Under the pieces are notes generated by a model. It had not been told where the DNA came from. It made no database searches and worked only from the letters and a program-made list of their open reading frames with translations. Below, piece after piece: positions 21,093-33,700 of a DNA stretch of 64,000 nucleotides; position 1 is the first letter of the stretch, and every line of letters begins with the position of its first letter. The stretch lies in NCBI GenBank assembly GCA_022559845.1, contig JAHNEJ010001085.1, positions 86,647-150,646 of the forward strand. Reading direction: 5' to 3'. The DNA is from Amorphophallus konjac. Its lineage: Eukaryota; Streptophyta; Magnoliopsida; Alismatales; Araceae. The position numbers were made by a program, and so were the translations under genes.

Positions 21093-22392
21093 TCTTCGCT
21101 GATGTGTATATTTTCAACAGCCACCTAGGATAGAAGCCAACAGAGTATCTCAAAGGCAGAAAGAAACATTGAGAAGTGAGAACTGAATGTGGACACTTGG
21201 GGAGATAGAAGTGGGGTCGCAACAGTTTACATTGACAGAAAACAATCTAATCGCCACAACCCAGATGCAGAAAAAGCTAAACAAAGAACATACCTCCAAT
21301 AAAAAGAACTCCTGCTTGTGCAGCTCAACCTTAAAATTCTATACGTACCCCTTTATTCTTTGGCAAAGCACCTTGGCTAGGAAATTGGCACCAACTTGCG
21401 AAGGGTTGAGAAGCAAACAATTAGAAGACTACCAAATTTGCAGATCCTTCATCAGTTCTAGCTCAACCCAGGTAGAAGAGAAAAGGATTCTATGATGTTA
21501 ATTGTTAAAAGACAGCCAACTCTTCAGATCGATCATCATATCTAGCTCACCTCAGGGAAGAGATGAGAATTCTATGATGATAATTGTCTTTTATCAAAGA
21601 GTTTCCCTTATGTAGACAACATCGAATTAAATGGCCTCCATTCCTTCTAAGTTCAAACAGTCAAGTGAACAGTTGCTAGCCTAATTATTTCTGATATAAT
21701 CAATTATACAAAAAAACATATGAAAAGAGCCACAGCATGCATTACAGAATCATTAGGGATTCCAAGATATTCAGAAACTGGCATATTTATAGTCCTACAT
21801 ATACATTTGACCAAAAATGCTGCTCAATAAAAATGTAGGACATCCAGAACTTGCTACTACTTTCTACAAAAATCCACGACAAGAATAGCAAAGGCAGAGT
21901 AAAAATAATAATATGTATTTAGGATTTACATCAAAGAACTTTTTCACAGCATGAAAACATGGTAGACTTGGTAGTTTGGTATTTATGGTGGTTCACAATT
22001 CCATGAGCCGGCCAATGAAAGAAGCTTACTTCTTCAAATTGAAGATAAATATTGCGTTTTGAGAGAACTGAAAACTTTGCAGAAACCAGTAAAGTTGCAC
22101 CATCTTGCTCCTGTGTACAAGCAGAACATAAATAGTGTGATAAAAAGTTTGCAAAACCTAGATTACTAAATTGAAAGGGTTGAACGACATTGCAAAAAAG
22201 AATGGATCTATTGGGAGAGTTATCATGTTACTGACACAGAAACTGATTGGCTGCTCTATCAAGGTCCTCATAACCTTAAATTGGATCAGATCCATTGTTT
22301 ACAAATTAAGATGCTGCCTTAAGCTGTTGAGACACATACCTCAAGGCAAGGCACCCCAAAACTGCCTACGCTTCTGCCTTTGCATTGGAGAC
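21093..22392. repeat. Direct duplicate of fibrillin-gene DNA (second copy at 32267-33564)
   Basis: About 1.3 kb matches 32267-33564 almost base for base. It carries the first two fifths of fibrillin exon 5, the intron, exon 4 (22030-22110, minus strand, splice sites kept) and part of intron 3. It starts inside exon 5 next to the poly-G tract and ends at GGAGAC, where LSU copy B begins. Small differences (about 2 percent by eye) point to a fairly recent event. It cannot encode a fibrillin by itself. Confidence 0.9.
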
Positions 22393-22598
22393 GGAGGGAG
22401 CTGGAGCGGACGCGGGAGCGGCTGCGGGTGGCGGAGGAGGCGGAGGAGCGGCTGTGCGCGCAGCTGGGGGACCTGGAGGCGGAGGCCGTGGGGCAGGCCC
22501 GCTCCTACCTGCTCCGGATCCAGTCCCTCATGGACCAGCTCTCCCGCGCCCAGCAGCTCCACCACCAGGCCGCCGGTGCCCCCCTCCGCGACCGCTGA
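22393..22598 (+). pseudogene. LSU: LSU copy B: 3' half only, fused to duplicated fibrillin DNA
   Basis: Only the C-terminal half of LSU remains, from RRELERTRERLRVAEEAEER through LCAQLGDLEAEAVGQARSYL and MDQLSRAQ to a TGA at 22596-22598. Unlike copies A and C this half has no nonsense or frameshift. The N-terminal half and promoter are replaced by antisense fibrillin intron sequence ending at 22392. No in-frame ATG lies at the junction, so the piece is unlikely to be translated without a new 5' exon. It shows what the intact C-terminus looked like in the ancestral local gene. Confidence 0.85.
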
Positions 22599-22689
22599 TA
22601 GTTACGAGGGACTTCACGTTTAAATGAGGAATAGATGCGTATAATTATGAGATATTTTAAATATAAACTACAAAGAATAAAGGGCGCTG

Positions 22690-23600
22690 GTGGAAGCTAA
22701 GCTTTTGACGAGGATATTGAAATGTGAGGAAATTAAGGTGCGGGTGCAGCGTAAATATATATATATACATATTATATTTCTTTTATATATATATATATGC
22801 ATGATATCCTTCTTTTCATCCCTCATCTGTATTTTCTTTCTCCGCTTTTTTCACGTAGAAACATTGTGGAGGGCCTCTTATGGTGTTCTTCTTTTTTTTA
22901 ATCTCAACGTTCTGGGAGCCGTTTGTTTTTCTCTTCTCATTTTTTTTTTCTTGTTCAAAACCTTGAATTCTCGATAATGGTCAGAAGAAACGAAGTTGGC
23001 TTTTGATGGTTGCAACGCGTGATGACTCGCCCTTTTTTTCTTTAAAGTAAAGTAACGGGTACGTGCGGATCGGAACGAGTTTTACTATTTCTCCTAATGT
23101 TGTCGTTGTTGTGAGGGCCACGAAACTGTAATTCTCATCCTCTAATATTTAAAATTAAATTTAAAATCTAATAAAATGAGATAATTAAGGGTGTGACGAG
23201 GACTAAAATGACAATCTATTTTATCGTGACAAAAAAAAAATTTTAACGATGGAGATGAGATTGACAAGTATAAAATGATGAATAGTTTTTATTAAATAAA
23301 TGAACATTGTACCTGACCTCAAAATCACAGGACTAATATTAATCAAAATTAAGAGTCTCGACCTACTTTGATATCCTCAAATTCTCGGCCTCACCTCACA
23401 CAAAGATGAAGGACACAGACGGATAAATTAAAGTCAAAGGTACTGGTTGGCTGGGAGAGGACGCTTCGGGATTGGATGGGCGTTAAAAGGAGTTGCCGTT
23501 CATTATCCGTATCAATCCCTCTTAATTATCTGAGACGGGTGATGTCGACAGGGAGTGATGGGATTTGATGGCAAAATGATCCCACTGTTGTTCGACATTT
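22690..23600 (+). other. LSU downstream block, unit B
   Basis: Follows LSU copy B and weakly matches units A and D in the same order: first a T-rich segment with a CTTGAATTCTCGATAATGGT-type stretch, then GGATGGGCGTTAAAA near 23476. Non-coding. Confidence 0.45.
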
Positions 23601-25440
23601 TAGGACGTATTTGAAAAAGATATAAGGTGAAGAGATTTTTTTAAATCTTTTAGAGAGAGAGAGAAGAAATATTTTTTAAATAATTTTTAAAAATTTTTCA
23701 CTTCTCTTCTATTTCTATCTATCTAGTTTTAAACTTATAAATCTTTCATAAATAAAAATTGACGGAATATTAAGACATGAAAAATCTTTTAAAAAAGAAG
23801 AGATTTTAACGATCAGAGAGTTTAAAATCTCTCTCCTACGTCCTTTTCAAGCACGCCCAATTCCGTAGAACTCAAGATTTTTGAGACCTAGGAGTTGACC
23901 GGCCGGCCAACAGAGGACGTAGAAGTCAGATAAATTAAGGCCGTGTCAAATGGGGACCGACTACGGGATGACCAGTTCGCGTGGACATTGGTCAAACAAA
24001 CTTCGGTGGGAGAAAGAATCGTGTGAATGGTTAGAATTAGAAGTTCCATCTAGTAAAAGTCGGATAAAGTTGGACTCAAATGGGGGCTAACTAGAGGATG
24101 ATCCAAGTAGATGCGGAATGTTTAGGTCGATTTTTATTTTTATTTGACCCTCACGGGTCATGTTATCTTCATTAACTGTCTCACTAATTATGTGAAATAT
24201 CTCATTGAAATAATATTTTCTCTTCCAGTTTATATAGTAAATATAAAAATAAATAATCATATTAATGAATATAAAAAAGGATGCTGATAAAAAAGGATTA
24301 GGGATAGCTCTTTTGTTAGTGGTATCTTGAGAAATAGAGTGATTTCAGGGGTGCTAAATAAAATGAGAAAAACTTATTGTCATATATGTATAAAGAACCT
24401 TCTTTTCAAAATTGAAGTCGCCGTAACCCGAGATATGAAGATAACTTGAGGCCTCAAAATCTTTCTCCGAGAAATAAAGCAACCCATCGTCGATGGCTTG
24501 GACCCCACAAGACTCGATCAAGCGCCCTGAGGCTGGGAGATGCAGTGGGAAGGACTCTCATGTTTCTCTTTCAAAAAATAATAATAATACAAAAGAACAC
24601 TCTTGATCGCAGTTCGACTGTGAAATAGGTTAATCAGATAAGTTAAATTTTAAATAAATTATTAAGATTTTTACATAAAAATTATTGTTAAAGATGAATT
24701 TATAAAAAAATCATTCTTAAAAATGTATTAACCGACATATCAATGAATTAATTTAGATAGTGCACGACTATCATTTAAGCGGGATTTTTTACGAATTTTT
24801 GACAAAAGAAGTGATATGTCTACAAATAAATATGATATTTCTACATAATTTAGATTTATACAGTGATATATCTACTAATGCATTTTTAAGAATGATTTTT
24901 TTATAAATTCACTTATAACAATAATTTTCATGTAAAAAAATTTTAAATTATTTTACAAAATATATTAAATTATTTTAACTAAGAGATAAGATAATTTAAA
25001 ATATTTTTTAAGAATTATAAAATAAATTAATTATCTTTATTTTATATTTTTAAAAAATAATTTATCTTCATAAAAATTAAGATTTATCTTAATTTAACTA
25101 GAATATCTTGTACGAGTAATTAAAGACATAAATAGATCAAGTTAGACTTATCTTCCAACCAAAGAGAGTCCCCAAGAACTCAAACTGACTCATTTGATTT
25201 GACATTTGATGGTTGGACGGGGGAGCCGAGGGAAGCAGGGACATCATTCTATATGAAATGACTTATTTACCCCTGATGATCTCAACCGTGGAGGTTAAAT
25301 TCTTAACCGTTTTTTTTTTGTATGTATACTACATTGCGTGACGCGCCCCTCACGCAAAGCACCGGTGGGCCACAGTTTATCCCCGTTGGTAATCATTTTT
25401 TTCTGAATTATTAGTCGTGAATTATTGGTGAGGAGGAGAA
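23600..25440. other. AT-rich intergenic DNA upstream of LSU copy C
   Basis: Apart from the foldback element at 24642-24982, this stretch holds only AT-rich sequence and short ORFs without domain signatures. Confidence 0.6.
24642..24982. mobile_element. Foldback MITE-like inverted repeat
   Basis: Arms of roughly 95-105 bp (about 24642-24735 and 24877-24982) are inverted copies; both contain GAATTTATAAAAAAATCATT in one orientation or the other. The AT-rich centre is about 140 bp. No reliable target-site duplication was found. Confidence 0.6.
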
Positions 25441-25451
25441 GTGTGGAAGTC

Positions 25452-25470
25452 TATAAAAACGCTATAAATA
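25452..25470 (+). promoter_or_regulatory. TATA boxes of LSU copy C
   Basis: TATAAAA at 25452-25458 and CTATAAATA at 25462-25470 lie about 120-135 bp before the ATG at 25586. A start near 25485-25500 would give a leader of about 90-100 nt. This is the only LSU copy in the window with a recognisable promoter. Confidence 0.6.
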
Positions 25471-25585
25471 GCCGAGCCCCCAAGTCCCCACATCCCCCGA
25501 AACCTGAATAACAGACCATCATCACAGCCGCCGTTTCGCTTTCTAAGCTTTGGTGCTCTGTTCCCGCCGGGATCTAATCTGATTG

Positions 25586-25945
25586 ATGGCTCCGGGGACA
25601 GCCGTGGCGTCTCGCAGCCGCCTCCAGCCGCTGGAGAAGGTGGTGGTGGTGACGCCGCAGGGTGAGGAGGAACAGGGAGCTGGAGGAGGAGCTACGGCGG
25701 AGTCGGGAGAGGGAGGCGGCAGCGCGAAGGGAGCTGGAGCGGACGCGGGAGCGGCTGCGGGTGGCGGAGGAGGCGGAGGAGCGGCTGTGCGCGCAGTTGG
25801 GGGACCTGGAGGCGGAGGCCTTGGGGCAGGCCCGCTCCTACCTGCTCCAGATCAGTCCCTCATGGACCAGCTCTCCTGCGCCCAGTAGCTCCACCACCAG
25901 AGCCCCGCCATCGCCGTCCCCCTTCGCGGCCGCTCGTAGGAGGAA
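25586..25945 (+). pseudogene. LSU: LSU copy C: promoter kept, coding sequence frameshifted
   Basis: The leader and first 22 codons match copy A (MAPGTAVASRSRLQPLEK). Relative to A there is a 17-bp deletion near 25665 inside a GAGGAGGAG repeat, which throws the frame. The coiled-coil signature (AEEAEERLCAQLGDLEAEA) then continues in another frame. A single-base deletion near 25853 and a CAG-to-TAG change near 25885 break the C-terminus as well. Slippage in the purine repeat is the likely cause of the 17-bp loss. The transcript may still be made from the TATA boxes, but no normal LSU protein would result. Confidence 0.85.
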
Positions 25946-25989
25946 GAAGGGATGCGGCGGGGGACCGGATAATCCACGTGTGAATCACA

Positions 25990-27830
25990 AACATATGTAG
26001 AATTTACATATTAGTCCCTACAAATATGACGAATTACTTTTTAGTCCCTAAAATCTCACTATTGTTTAAAAGGCCCTTAAAATCATGTAACTCTAGTAGA
26101 AAGGCCCATGTAGTTCATCGACGTTAAAACAGTTGGATATTCGATGGAATAGTCCATCCTTCCGTTAAAAAAAGTTGAAAAATCCTAAACTACCCTTATC
26201 ATAACCCTCTCCCTGTGAAACCCTTCACCCCACCACCTACCACCGCACACCCCACCGCCACCATACGCAGCCGCAGACGCCCCACCGCCGTTGCAATCTG
26301 CGGACTACCCCCATCGGCCGACGCAGATGCCCCACCGCAAGGTCTCTAGAGGACTGTCCCAACCGCAGATGCCCCACCGGTCGACACAGACGCCCCACCG
26401 CCGACGCCCCACCGACCACCGCAGAGCCCCGCCGCAGACGCACTGCCCCATGTGTGCTTTTCCGCGTCTATTTCTGATTTTGAAAGTGGAAATATTTTTC
26501 CCTTCTCACACACATTAGTTTATGCAAGTTCTATAATTTGCATTGAAGGCCATGTAACCCTTCCAAATCGGCCCTTGCCATCACGCCCCATGCATTTCAT
26601 GGAAGCGTTTACCAGCCAAAGAAAGCCATTGGGATGCTCTCTTTTTAATAAGATGGGTTCCAAAACGTAAAGAAATCCTGAGAATCTGGTACCTCCATCA
26701 CGATATCCATTCTATGACAGCTACAACAATAACCCGCCAGATCTCTTGGTCTCTGCCCCACCACCGCTGGCCACTGCATTTACATATTCGCTGACGAGAT
26801 GCAGAGAGAGCCAGAGGTGATAACTATAGCAGCAGCACGAAGAAGATCATGCCCACCTCTCACCTGTCTGTCTGGGTGGGGGCCCCATCTGTGTTGAGAT
26901 GTTCTTGTCTCACTTATACCTCCATATGTCACATCGAGTAAGAATGAGTTCTTCCCGAATAAATCAGAATATCTACTTCGTTCAAAAATCTCAAAAAAGT
27001 GCTTATGATAACTAGAATACGATTAACTTTTGGCTATTATTATCTGTTATTTTATCTATTTCTCGAATAAACTGATTCTCCTCTGAACAGGAGAAGATTT
27101 ACTATCAACAAAAGTACTCTCTCTCTCTCCTCTGAACTGATGGAAGTGCTTTTGGAAGTTGACGGAGAGGTCGACCCTCCTTGATGGAGAGGTCGACCTT
27201 TCATGACAGTGGGCTGATAAGTTTCATCTATTATCATTTTTCTGAAGTTATCATAGTTGAATATACCAACAATAATCATGCTTTGCTTCTTTGTCACCCA
27301 AATGAAATTATATGGATTTTCTCCCCCTCCACATTCAACTCAGCATGGTTTATCTAGTCTAACTTCTACTTAATTTTAACCGCAAAAGGGATCATCATCT
27401 CTTTCTTCTGTCATCTCTAGCCTGTGAACTTTATTAATTCCACAAACTGTTACACAACCCTCCACTCATCCAGTTGTAATAATGGAGAGCATACAAGGTT
27501 GCCAGACGTGCATGCATGTTTTAAATCGGGTCATCCGCAGCTTGACATCTATATGCATCCTTTTCCACAATTTGGTTGGATAAAAAATGGACCAAAATGC
27601 AGCGATTATACTGGAAAATGGCACAATGGTTTTACTTTTGTACTGGTAGTACCAAAGTTTCATCAAAAGGTTACAACATCAATTGGTTCTGGAAGTCCAG
27701 AAGTGTCGACACTTCTAACATGAAGCCTTGAAGGAATTGGTTTTGGAAGCCTAAAAGTGTCGACACTTCTGATGAAAGTGTCGACCTCTCTCAAAGTTTC
27801 TTCTTCAGCACGATGGATCCTTCTGCTTTC
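25990..27830. other. Intergenic DNA; short repeats, no gene recognised
   Basis: From 26220 to 26440 a CCACCGC/GCAGACGCC low-complexity run gives open frames on both strands without real coding signs. Between 27150 and 27215, and 27681 and 27790, GGTCGACC or GTCGACAC motifs recur. These include a perfect 18-bp palindrome, AGAAGTGTCGACACTTCT, at 27699-27716 and a second copy about 54 bp on (27755-27768). Confidence 0.5.
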
Positions 27831-27839
27831 ATCTCTAAT

Positions 27840-28645
27840 GGGTCTTGGAGGGCCGGGGAGGGGGGAGGTAGCAGGGGGGGAGGGAGGCCGGAGGGGGAGG
27901 GGAAGGGAGGTCGCAAGGGGAGGGGGGGCGGCCGGAGGGGGAGGAGGGGACTGGAGGGCCGGGGAGGGGGGAGGTAGCAGGGGGAGGGGAAGGGAGGTCG
28001 CAGGGGGAGGGCGGCCGGAGGGGGAGGAGGGGGGCGGAGGGCTGGGGAGGAGGGGGCAAGTAGCAGGGGGGAGGGAGGCCGGAGAGGGAGGAGAAGGGAG
28101 GCCGGAGAGGGAGGAGAAGGGTTGGGCGGCCGGAGGGGGAGGAGAGGGCCGGGGAGGGGGAGGTAGCAGGGGGGAAGGGAGGTCGCAGGGGGAGGGGAAG
28201 GGAGGTCGCAGGGGGAGGGCGGCCGGAGGGGGAGGAGGGGGCCGGAGGGCTGGGGAGGAAGGGGCAGGTAGCAGGGGGAGGGAGGCCGGAGGGGGAGTAG
28301 AAGGGAGGTCGCAGGGGGAGGGGGCCGGAGGGCCGGGGAGGGGGGAGGTAGCAGGGGGGAAGGGAGGTCGCAGGGGGAGGGGGGAGGGCGGCCGGAGGGG
28401 GAGGAGGGGGCAGGAGGGCCGGGGAGGGGGGAGGTAGCAGGGGGGAAGGGCGGCCGGAGGGGGAGGAGGGGGCCGGAGGGCTGGGGAGGAGGGGGCAGGT
28501 AGCAGGGGGGAGGGAGGCCAGAGGGGGAGGAGAAGGGACGTCGCAGGGGGAGGGGGTTGGGCGGCCGGAGGGGGAGGAGGGGGCCGGAGGGCCGGGGAGG
28601 GGGGAGGTAGCAGGGGGGAAGGGTGGTCGCAGGGGGAGGGGGGAT
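27840..28645. repeat. G-rich minisatellite, about 800 bp
   Basis: Units combine GGCCGGAGGGGGAGGAGGGG, CTGGGGAGGAGGGGGCAGG and TAGCAGGGGGGAGGGAGG in varying order with a period near 70 bp. The plus strand has almost no A/T outside GTAGCA and GTCGCA. The long open frames on both strands are a by-product of this composition. Confidence 0.9.
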
Positions 28646-28649
28646 GATG

Positions 28650-29304
28650 CGGGACGGACCACGGACTCAACTCGAATTAGGAATGCAATCCTTGGACTCT
28701 AGACGAGCTCGTAATTGTCCCTTAGCGAGGGAAACGTCGGACGTGTGCGGTTGAGAAACCGGCAGTGAGCTAAGGTGGTCGGCTCTCTCTCGTGCCCGGA
28801 TCGGGTCACGGGACGATCACGCTCTCTCTCGCAGCAGCGGTGATATGAAAAATATAGCGAGCTAGATCCTAAAACATGCTCTCTAGCAGCGGCATATAAA
28901 GCATATATGAAATAAAGTAAAATGCCAAGTGTAGGAGCGAACACGATACCTCCACGCTCTCGGCGTGGGGAAGACGGACCCGGCCGAACTCGTACTCCCG
29001 GGACTATTAATACACAAATATTACAGCAAAGAATTACTGCTCACTCCACGTAGGGAGATAAAGGGCTACACAAGTGGGCCCGGGAGGACCGATTTTGGAT
29101 TGACGGGCGGCTTCACGCGTAGCCTCGGCTGCACACGTACTCGCGACCGTGGGGCCCGCGTGCTGACCGGAGGGGCCGTGTGGGACCCGGTGGCACCGCT
29201 GTAGTGGGGGACGCCTGGAAAAGCGCTCCCTGGGATGGCGACACGCTGGAACGTCGACCGGAGTGAGAAGTTGCTGTGAACATCGTGTAGGAGGGAGTCT
29301 GCAA
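28650..29304. other. GC-rich sequence, possible retrotransposon leader remnant
   Basis: A short motif, CACTCCACGTAGGGAG near 29043, resembles CACTCCACGCAGGGAG at about 43132 in the leader of the chromovirus. No domains or termini were identified. Confidence 0.3.
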
Positions 29305-30230
29305 GGAATAAAGGGACGGATGCAACTTTTTGTCACTTTTATTCTTCTCCTTTTTCGGCCCCCGACTCTTTCCTACTTTTCATGTACAAATTTTTGGGGA
29401 CCTTTTTTGCTTTGCTTCTCCTCTTCTCTCCACGTTCTATCTATGTGGTTGTCTTGCTTCTTCTTCTTCTTGTTTGGGTGACCTGTAGAAAACCTGGATG
29501 ATAGTGAGAATAAATGAAGTGTTTTGATGCTTGGAACAGTGACGAGCGGTGGTGACTGCAGCTCTTGCTTTATTAGTTTTGATCCTTTCTTTTTCCCCTC
29601 TAAATTAAGTTATCTTCTTCTTCTTCTTCTTCTTGTGCACTGTTTGAGGAAGATAATCAAGTGAGAAGAAAATGGTATAGTTGACGAGTGACCTTCAAGT
29701 TGGAAAATTGAATTGGATGTCAGTGCCGCATAGGTGGCAGATGACCTTGTTTCATATCTAACTTCACACATATGCATAGAAGTTTTCTTTAACATATGAG
29801 ATATAATCAAGTATATCCAAACTTGGAGGTCCATAATCCATGAAATAGGATTTTGGATTTCTAAGCTATCTCAGGGGTTCTAAAATTTTGATCTCACCTT
29901 AACAAATTAAATACAAAATTAGCATATAAACTACTATAATTTCGAACACATGCTCTCAGGTGGGGAGAAAATCTAATCTTACGGGAGAGCCTTTGGACTG
30001 GATGGGGTGTTAAAAAACTGTAAAAACTATCCGTAACCATCCATATCAACCAGTCGTATCATCAATTGGGCGATCCAGAACATTCTTATTTGACAGTTGA
30101 AATAAGTGAACGCTGGTGGAATCTCTGCTATGGTGGGGATGTCCCACTAATGTTAGGAATCAATGCTGTAGAAATCGAATTTTGGAAGTGGGGATTTGGA
30201 TGAACACGAGATTGTGTACATGCAGGTGAC
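29305..30230 (+). other. LSU downstream block, unit D (no LSU coding sequence)
   Basis: This matches unit A (16139-16500 plus 18885-19140) and unit B in order and orientation: CATGTACAAA, GGATGATAGTGAG, TGATGCTTGGAAC, then CGTATCATCAATTGGG and GAAATCGAATTTTGG. No LSU exon lies upstream of it; the G-rich minisatellite and repeat remnants occupy that position. It ends about 550 bp from the fibrillin stop codon, so an LSU gene and the fibrillin gene may once have been convergent neighbours. Confidence 0.5.
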
Positions 30231-30784
30231 TAGATCTCATTCCTGGCTCTGCTCTAATTCCAATAATGCGGTGCACAAACAAAGATAGCTAATATCGGTG
30301 CGTTAGGGGGCAAAGAGAAAAAAAGAGTGAGAAGGAATAGTTGATGAAACTCTAATCATTAGCCTCCAGATAGATTATGCGGATAATGAGCGAGGAAATT
30401 GGATGATCCTTATCATCATTCTGATCCCAACAATAAAGATTAACCGAAATATTTCCTGAGAGAACACAAATAAATGAGTCAATGTTTTGGAATAAGGGGG
30501 AGAAAAGGAGAATACACCAAATAGAAAGTATCATTAATTGCTTCTCATGGCGTTTTGATTTCCAAAACTTTTATGTATGCATAAACCGCTTATCGACAGG
30601 CAGGCTTGAATCATACCAACATGGTAGTTTCTAGTTCGCACGTCCCCGGAAGGCCTTTTTGGCCTCTTTGAAGAAGCCCTTTTTTTTGGTATGGGGGGGG
30701 GGGGGTGCTCGTAAAGTCTGGAGAAGTCGTGATGAAGAGGCTCCCCGTAGATAAATGATAGACAAAAGTTGATAGAGTGCATCA

Positions 30785-33700
30785 TCATGTGAGAGGCTGT
30801 GCTCTAGTGAACACAAATATACCACCACCTCCAACAGAACGCCCCAGAAGCATGTCACGATCCAAATACGGGAGATAGTACAGCCCCCCAGGCGATCGCC
30901 TACAAATGATTCAAATTACAAGCCTGATAGAGTGATAGGAAATATCTCGCCTCTTCATGTAAGAACCATACGTGAATGATATCAGTGCCGATTTTGAGTT
31001 TGGTAACATTATCATAAATTCCAAGACATACCTCTCCGGGCTTCTTAAAGGTAATTGTGCTCTGAAAGTCCGGAAGAACTGCAATATCTGCATGAAAACA
31101 AAATCATTGGTAAGAAGGAAAACACAGCAACTCCTATATGTACATCAGTGGACAGCTCATTCATGCCCTGGATTGCACCCGAGGGATGCCAGTTGATTCT
31201 AGCGATAATGCACTTTTCCCAGGCTATTATCTTGGCTGGCAGAGAACATTAAACGACATGTCCAAGAGGAGGGAGATGAAGGGCCGGGTAGCAGAGAATA
31301 TCATCATTGTTGCTAGATGATCTCTAGCACTTTCACAGAACCCTCGAGAATCAAGTTCGAGGAGATGAAGGGCCGGGTAGCAGAGAATATCATCATCATT
31401 GCTAGATGATCTCTAGCACTTTTACAGAACCCTCGAGAATCAAGTTCGAAGAGATCAAAGTTTTAGTTGGAGATATGCCACGGTCAGCCATCTTCAATAT
31501 AAGAATGTATGTGGCTGTTGGAGTACTTGTTCACGACGAGCCAACAAGAGCCAATGGTAGGCGGTCATTTCGTGTACAAGACAAGAGGCAGTGGTATACG
31601 TTGAGGTCTTGCCTTTTGTTTTATTAAGTTGCAACTATTTTCTACGTTTACTTCTCATTTTTGTATCTTCTGTCTCTTCTATACTGACCATAGCAATAAA
31701 TTCCGTTGTTTAAATATGAAGATCATGAACTTTCCGGACAGTTCTTTTTCGGAACTCCATATCAGGTTTGGCAAAGAACAATTAAGGAAGAAACTATTAT
31801 CAGAAAGAAACTGAGAGGGTATAGACTGTAGTCAGAGCGAGACGCAAAGTTGGCTGATTCAAGATGGTTAAGGTCTTCTGCCAGTCTAATTTTATTGTCA
31901 ACAGACTAGCAATCAACACTTTCTTTTTCCCTGGAATTTTGGTGGACAACTTGCAGATAAACAAAACTCCTGTGTGAGAGACATCTAGCGAACATATAGT
32001 CTATAGACTCTAGCTACATTGACCATAAGCATGACAACATTTTGAACACAGGAGGAAGAAATGCTCAAGATAGTAAGCTCCCCAACTGAAAAATGAAATA
32101 AAAACATTCAGACTTTTAGCTATGCGGTAAAAACAACTGCCAGCTAGTACATGTGCCAAGGCATCACAAGGAAATAAAAAAATAGTAATAGCGACAAAAC
32201 ACCAAACATACCTGCAAGCTCAAAAATGTCCGAGGTAGTATTGCTGGAGCTATTATTGCTTGCAGCTCTTCGCTGATGTGTATATTTTCAACAGCCACCT
32301 AGGATAGAAGCCAACATAATATCTCAAAGGCAGAAAGAAAGATTGAGAAGTGAGAACTGAATGTGGACACTTGGGGAGATAGAAGTGAGGTCGCAACAGT
32401 TTACATTGACAGAAAACAATCTAATCACCACAACCCAGATGCAGAAAAAGCTAAACAAAGAACATACTTCCAATAAAAAGAACTCCTGCTTGTGCAGCTC
32501 AACCTTAAAATTCTATACGTACCCCTTTATTCTTTGACAAAGGACCTTGGCTAGGAAATTGGCACCAACTTGTGAAGGGTTGAGAAGCAAACAATTAGAA
32601 GACTACCAAATTTGCAGATCCTTCATCAGTTCTAGCTCAACCCAGGTAGAAGAGATAAGGATTCTATGATGTTAATTGTTAAAAGACAGCCAACTCTTCA
32701 GATCGATCATCATATCTAGCTCACCTCAGGGAAGAGATGAGAATTCTATGATGATAATTGTCTTTTATCAAAGAGTTTCCCTTATGTAGACAACATCGAA
32801 TTAAATGGCCTCCATTCCTTCTAAGTTCAAACAGTCAAGTGAACAGTTGCTAGCCTAATTATTTCTGATATAATCAATTATACAAAAAAACATATGAAAA
32901 GAGCCACAGCATGCATTACAGAATCATTAGGGATTCCAAGATATTCAGAAACTGGCATATTTATAGTCCTACATATGCATTTGACCAAAAATGCTGCTCA
33001 ATAAAAATGTAGGACATCCAGAACTTGCTACTACTTTCTACAAAAATCCATGACAAGAATAGCAAAGGCAGAGTAAAAATAATAATATGTATTTAGGATT
33101 TACATCAAAGAACTTTTTCACAGCATGAAAACATGGTAGACTTGGTAGTTTGGTATTTATGGTGGTTCACAATTCCATGAGCCGGCCAATGAAAGAAGCT
33201 TACTTCTTCAAATTGAAGATAAATATTGCGTTTTGAGAGAACTGAAAACTTTGCAGAAACCAGTAAAGTTGCACCATCTTGCTCCTGTGTACAAGCAGAA
33301 CATAAATAGTGTGATAAAAAGTTTGCAAAACCTAGATTACCAAATTGAAAGGGTTGAACGACATTGCAAAAAAGAATGGATCTATTGGAAGAGTTATCAT
33401 GTTACTGAAACAGAAACTGAATGGTTGCTCTATCAAGGTCCTCAAAACCTTCAATTGGATCAGATCCATTGTTTACAAAGATGCTGCCTTAAGCTGTTGA
33501 GACACATACCTCAAGGCAAGGCACCCCAAAACTGCCTCAGCGCTTCTGCCTTTGCATTGGAGACTGAGACTAGCATTGCTTTTTCTCTTAGAAAGGAGTG
33601 AGGTGCCAACTACCAAGGCATTGAAGCATGAAGGAAATGTACACCTCCTCAAGAGCCTTATCCAACAGTGAAGACCTCGTGATTGGTGAAAAAAATTAAA

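Noticed and set aside
27663..28670. Long overlapping open frames on both strands (up to 335 codons), Pro/Ser-rich or Gly/Arg-rich
   Set aside because: They follow from the G-rich minisatellite; composition alone keeps the frames open and no domain is present.
31138..31627. Plus-strand coding-like frames in fibrillin intron 5
   Set aside because: They span an 89-bp tandem duplication, lack domain features and are antisense to a well-supported gene.
33233..33601. Plus-strand 122-codon frame, and its partner at 22171-22623
   Set aside because: It is antisense to fibrillin exon 4 and intron; the minus-strand exon has clear family motifs and splice sites.
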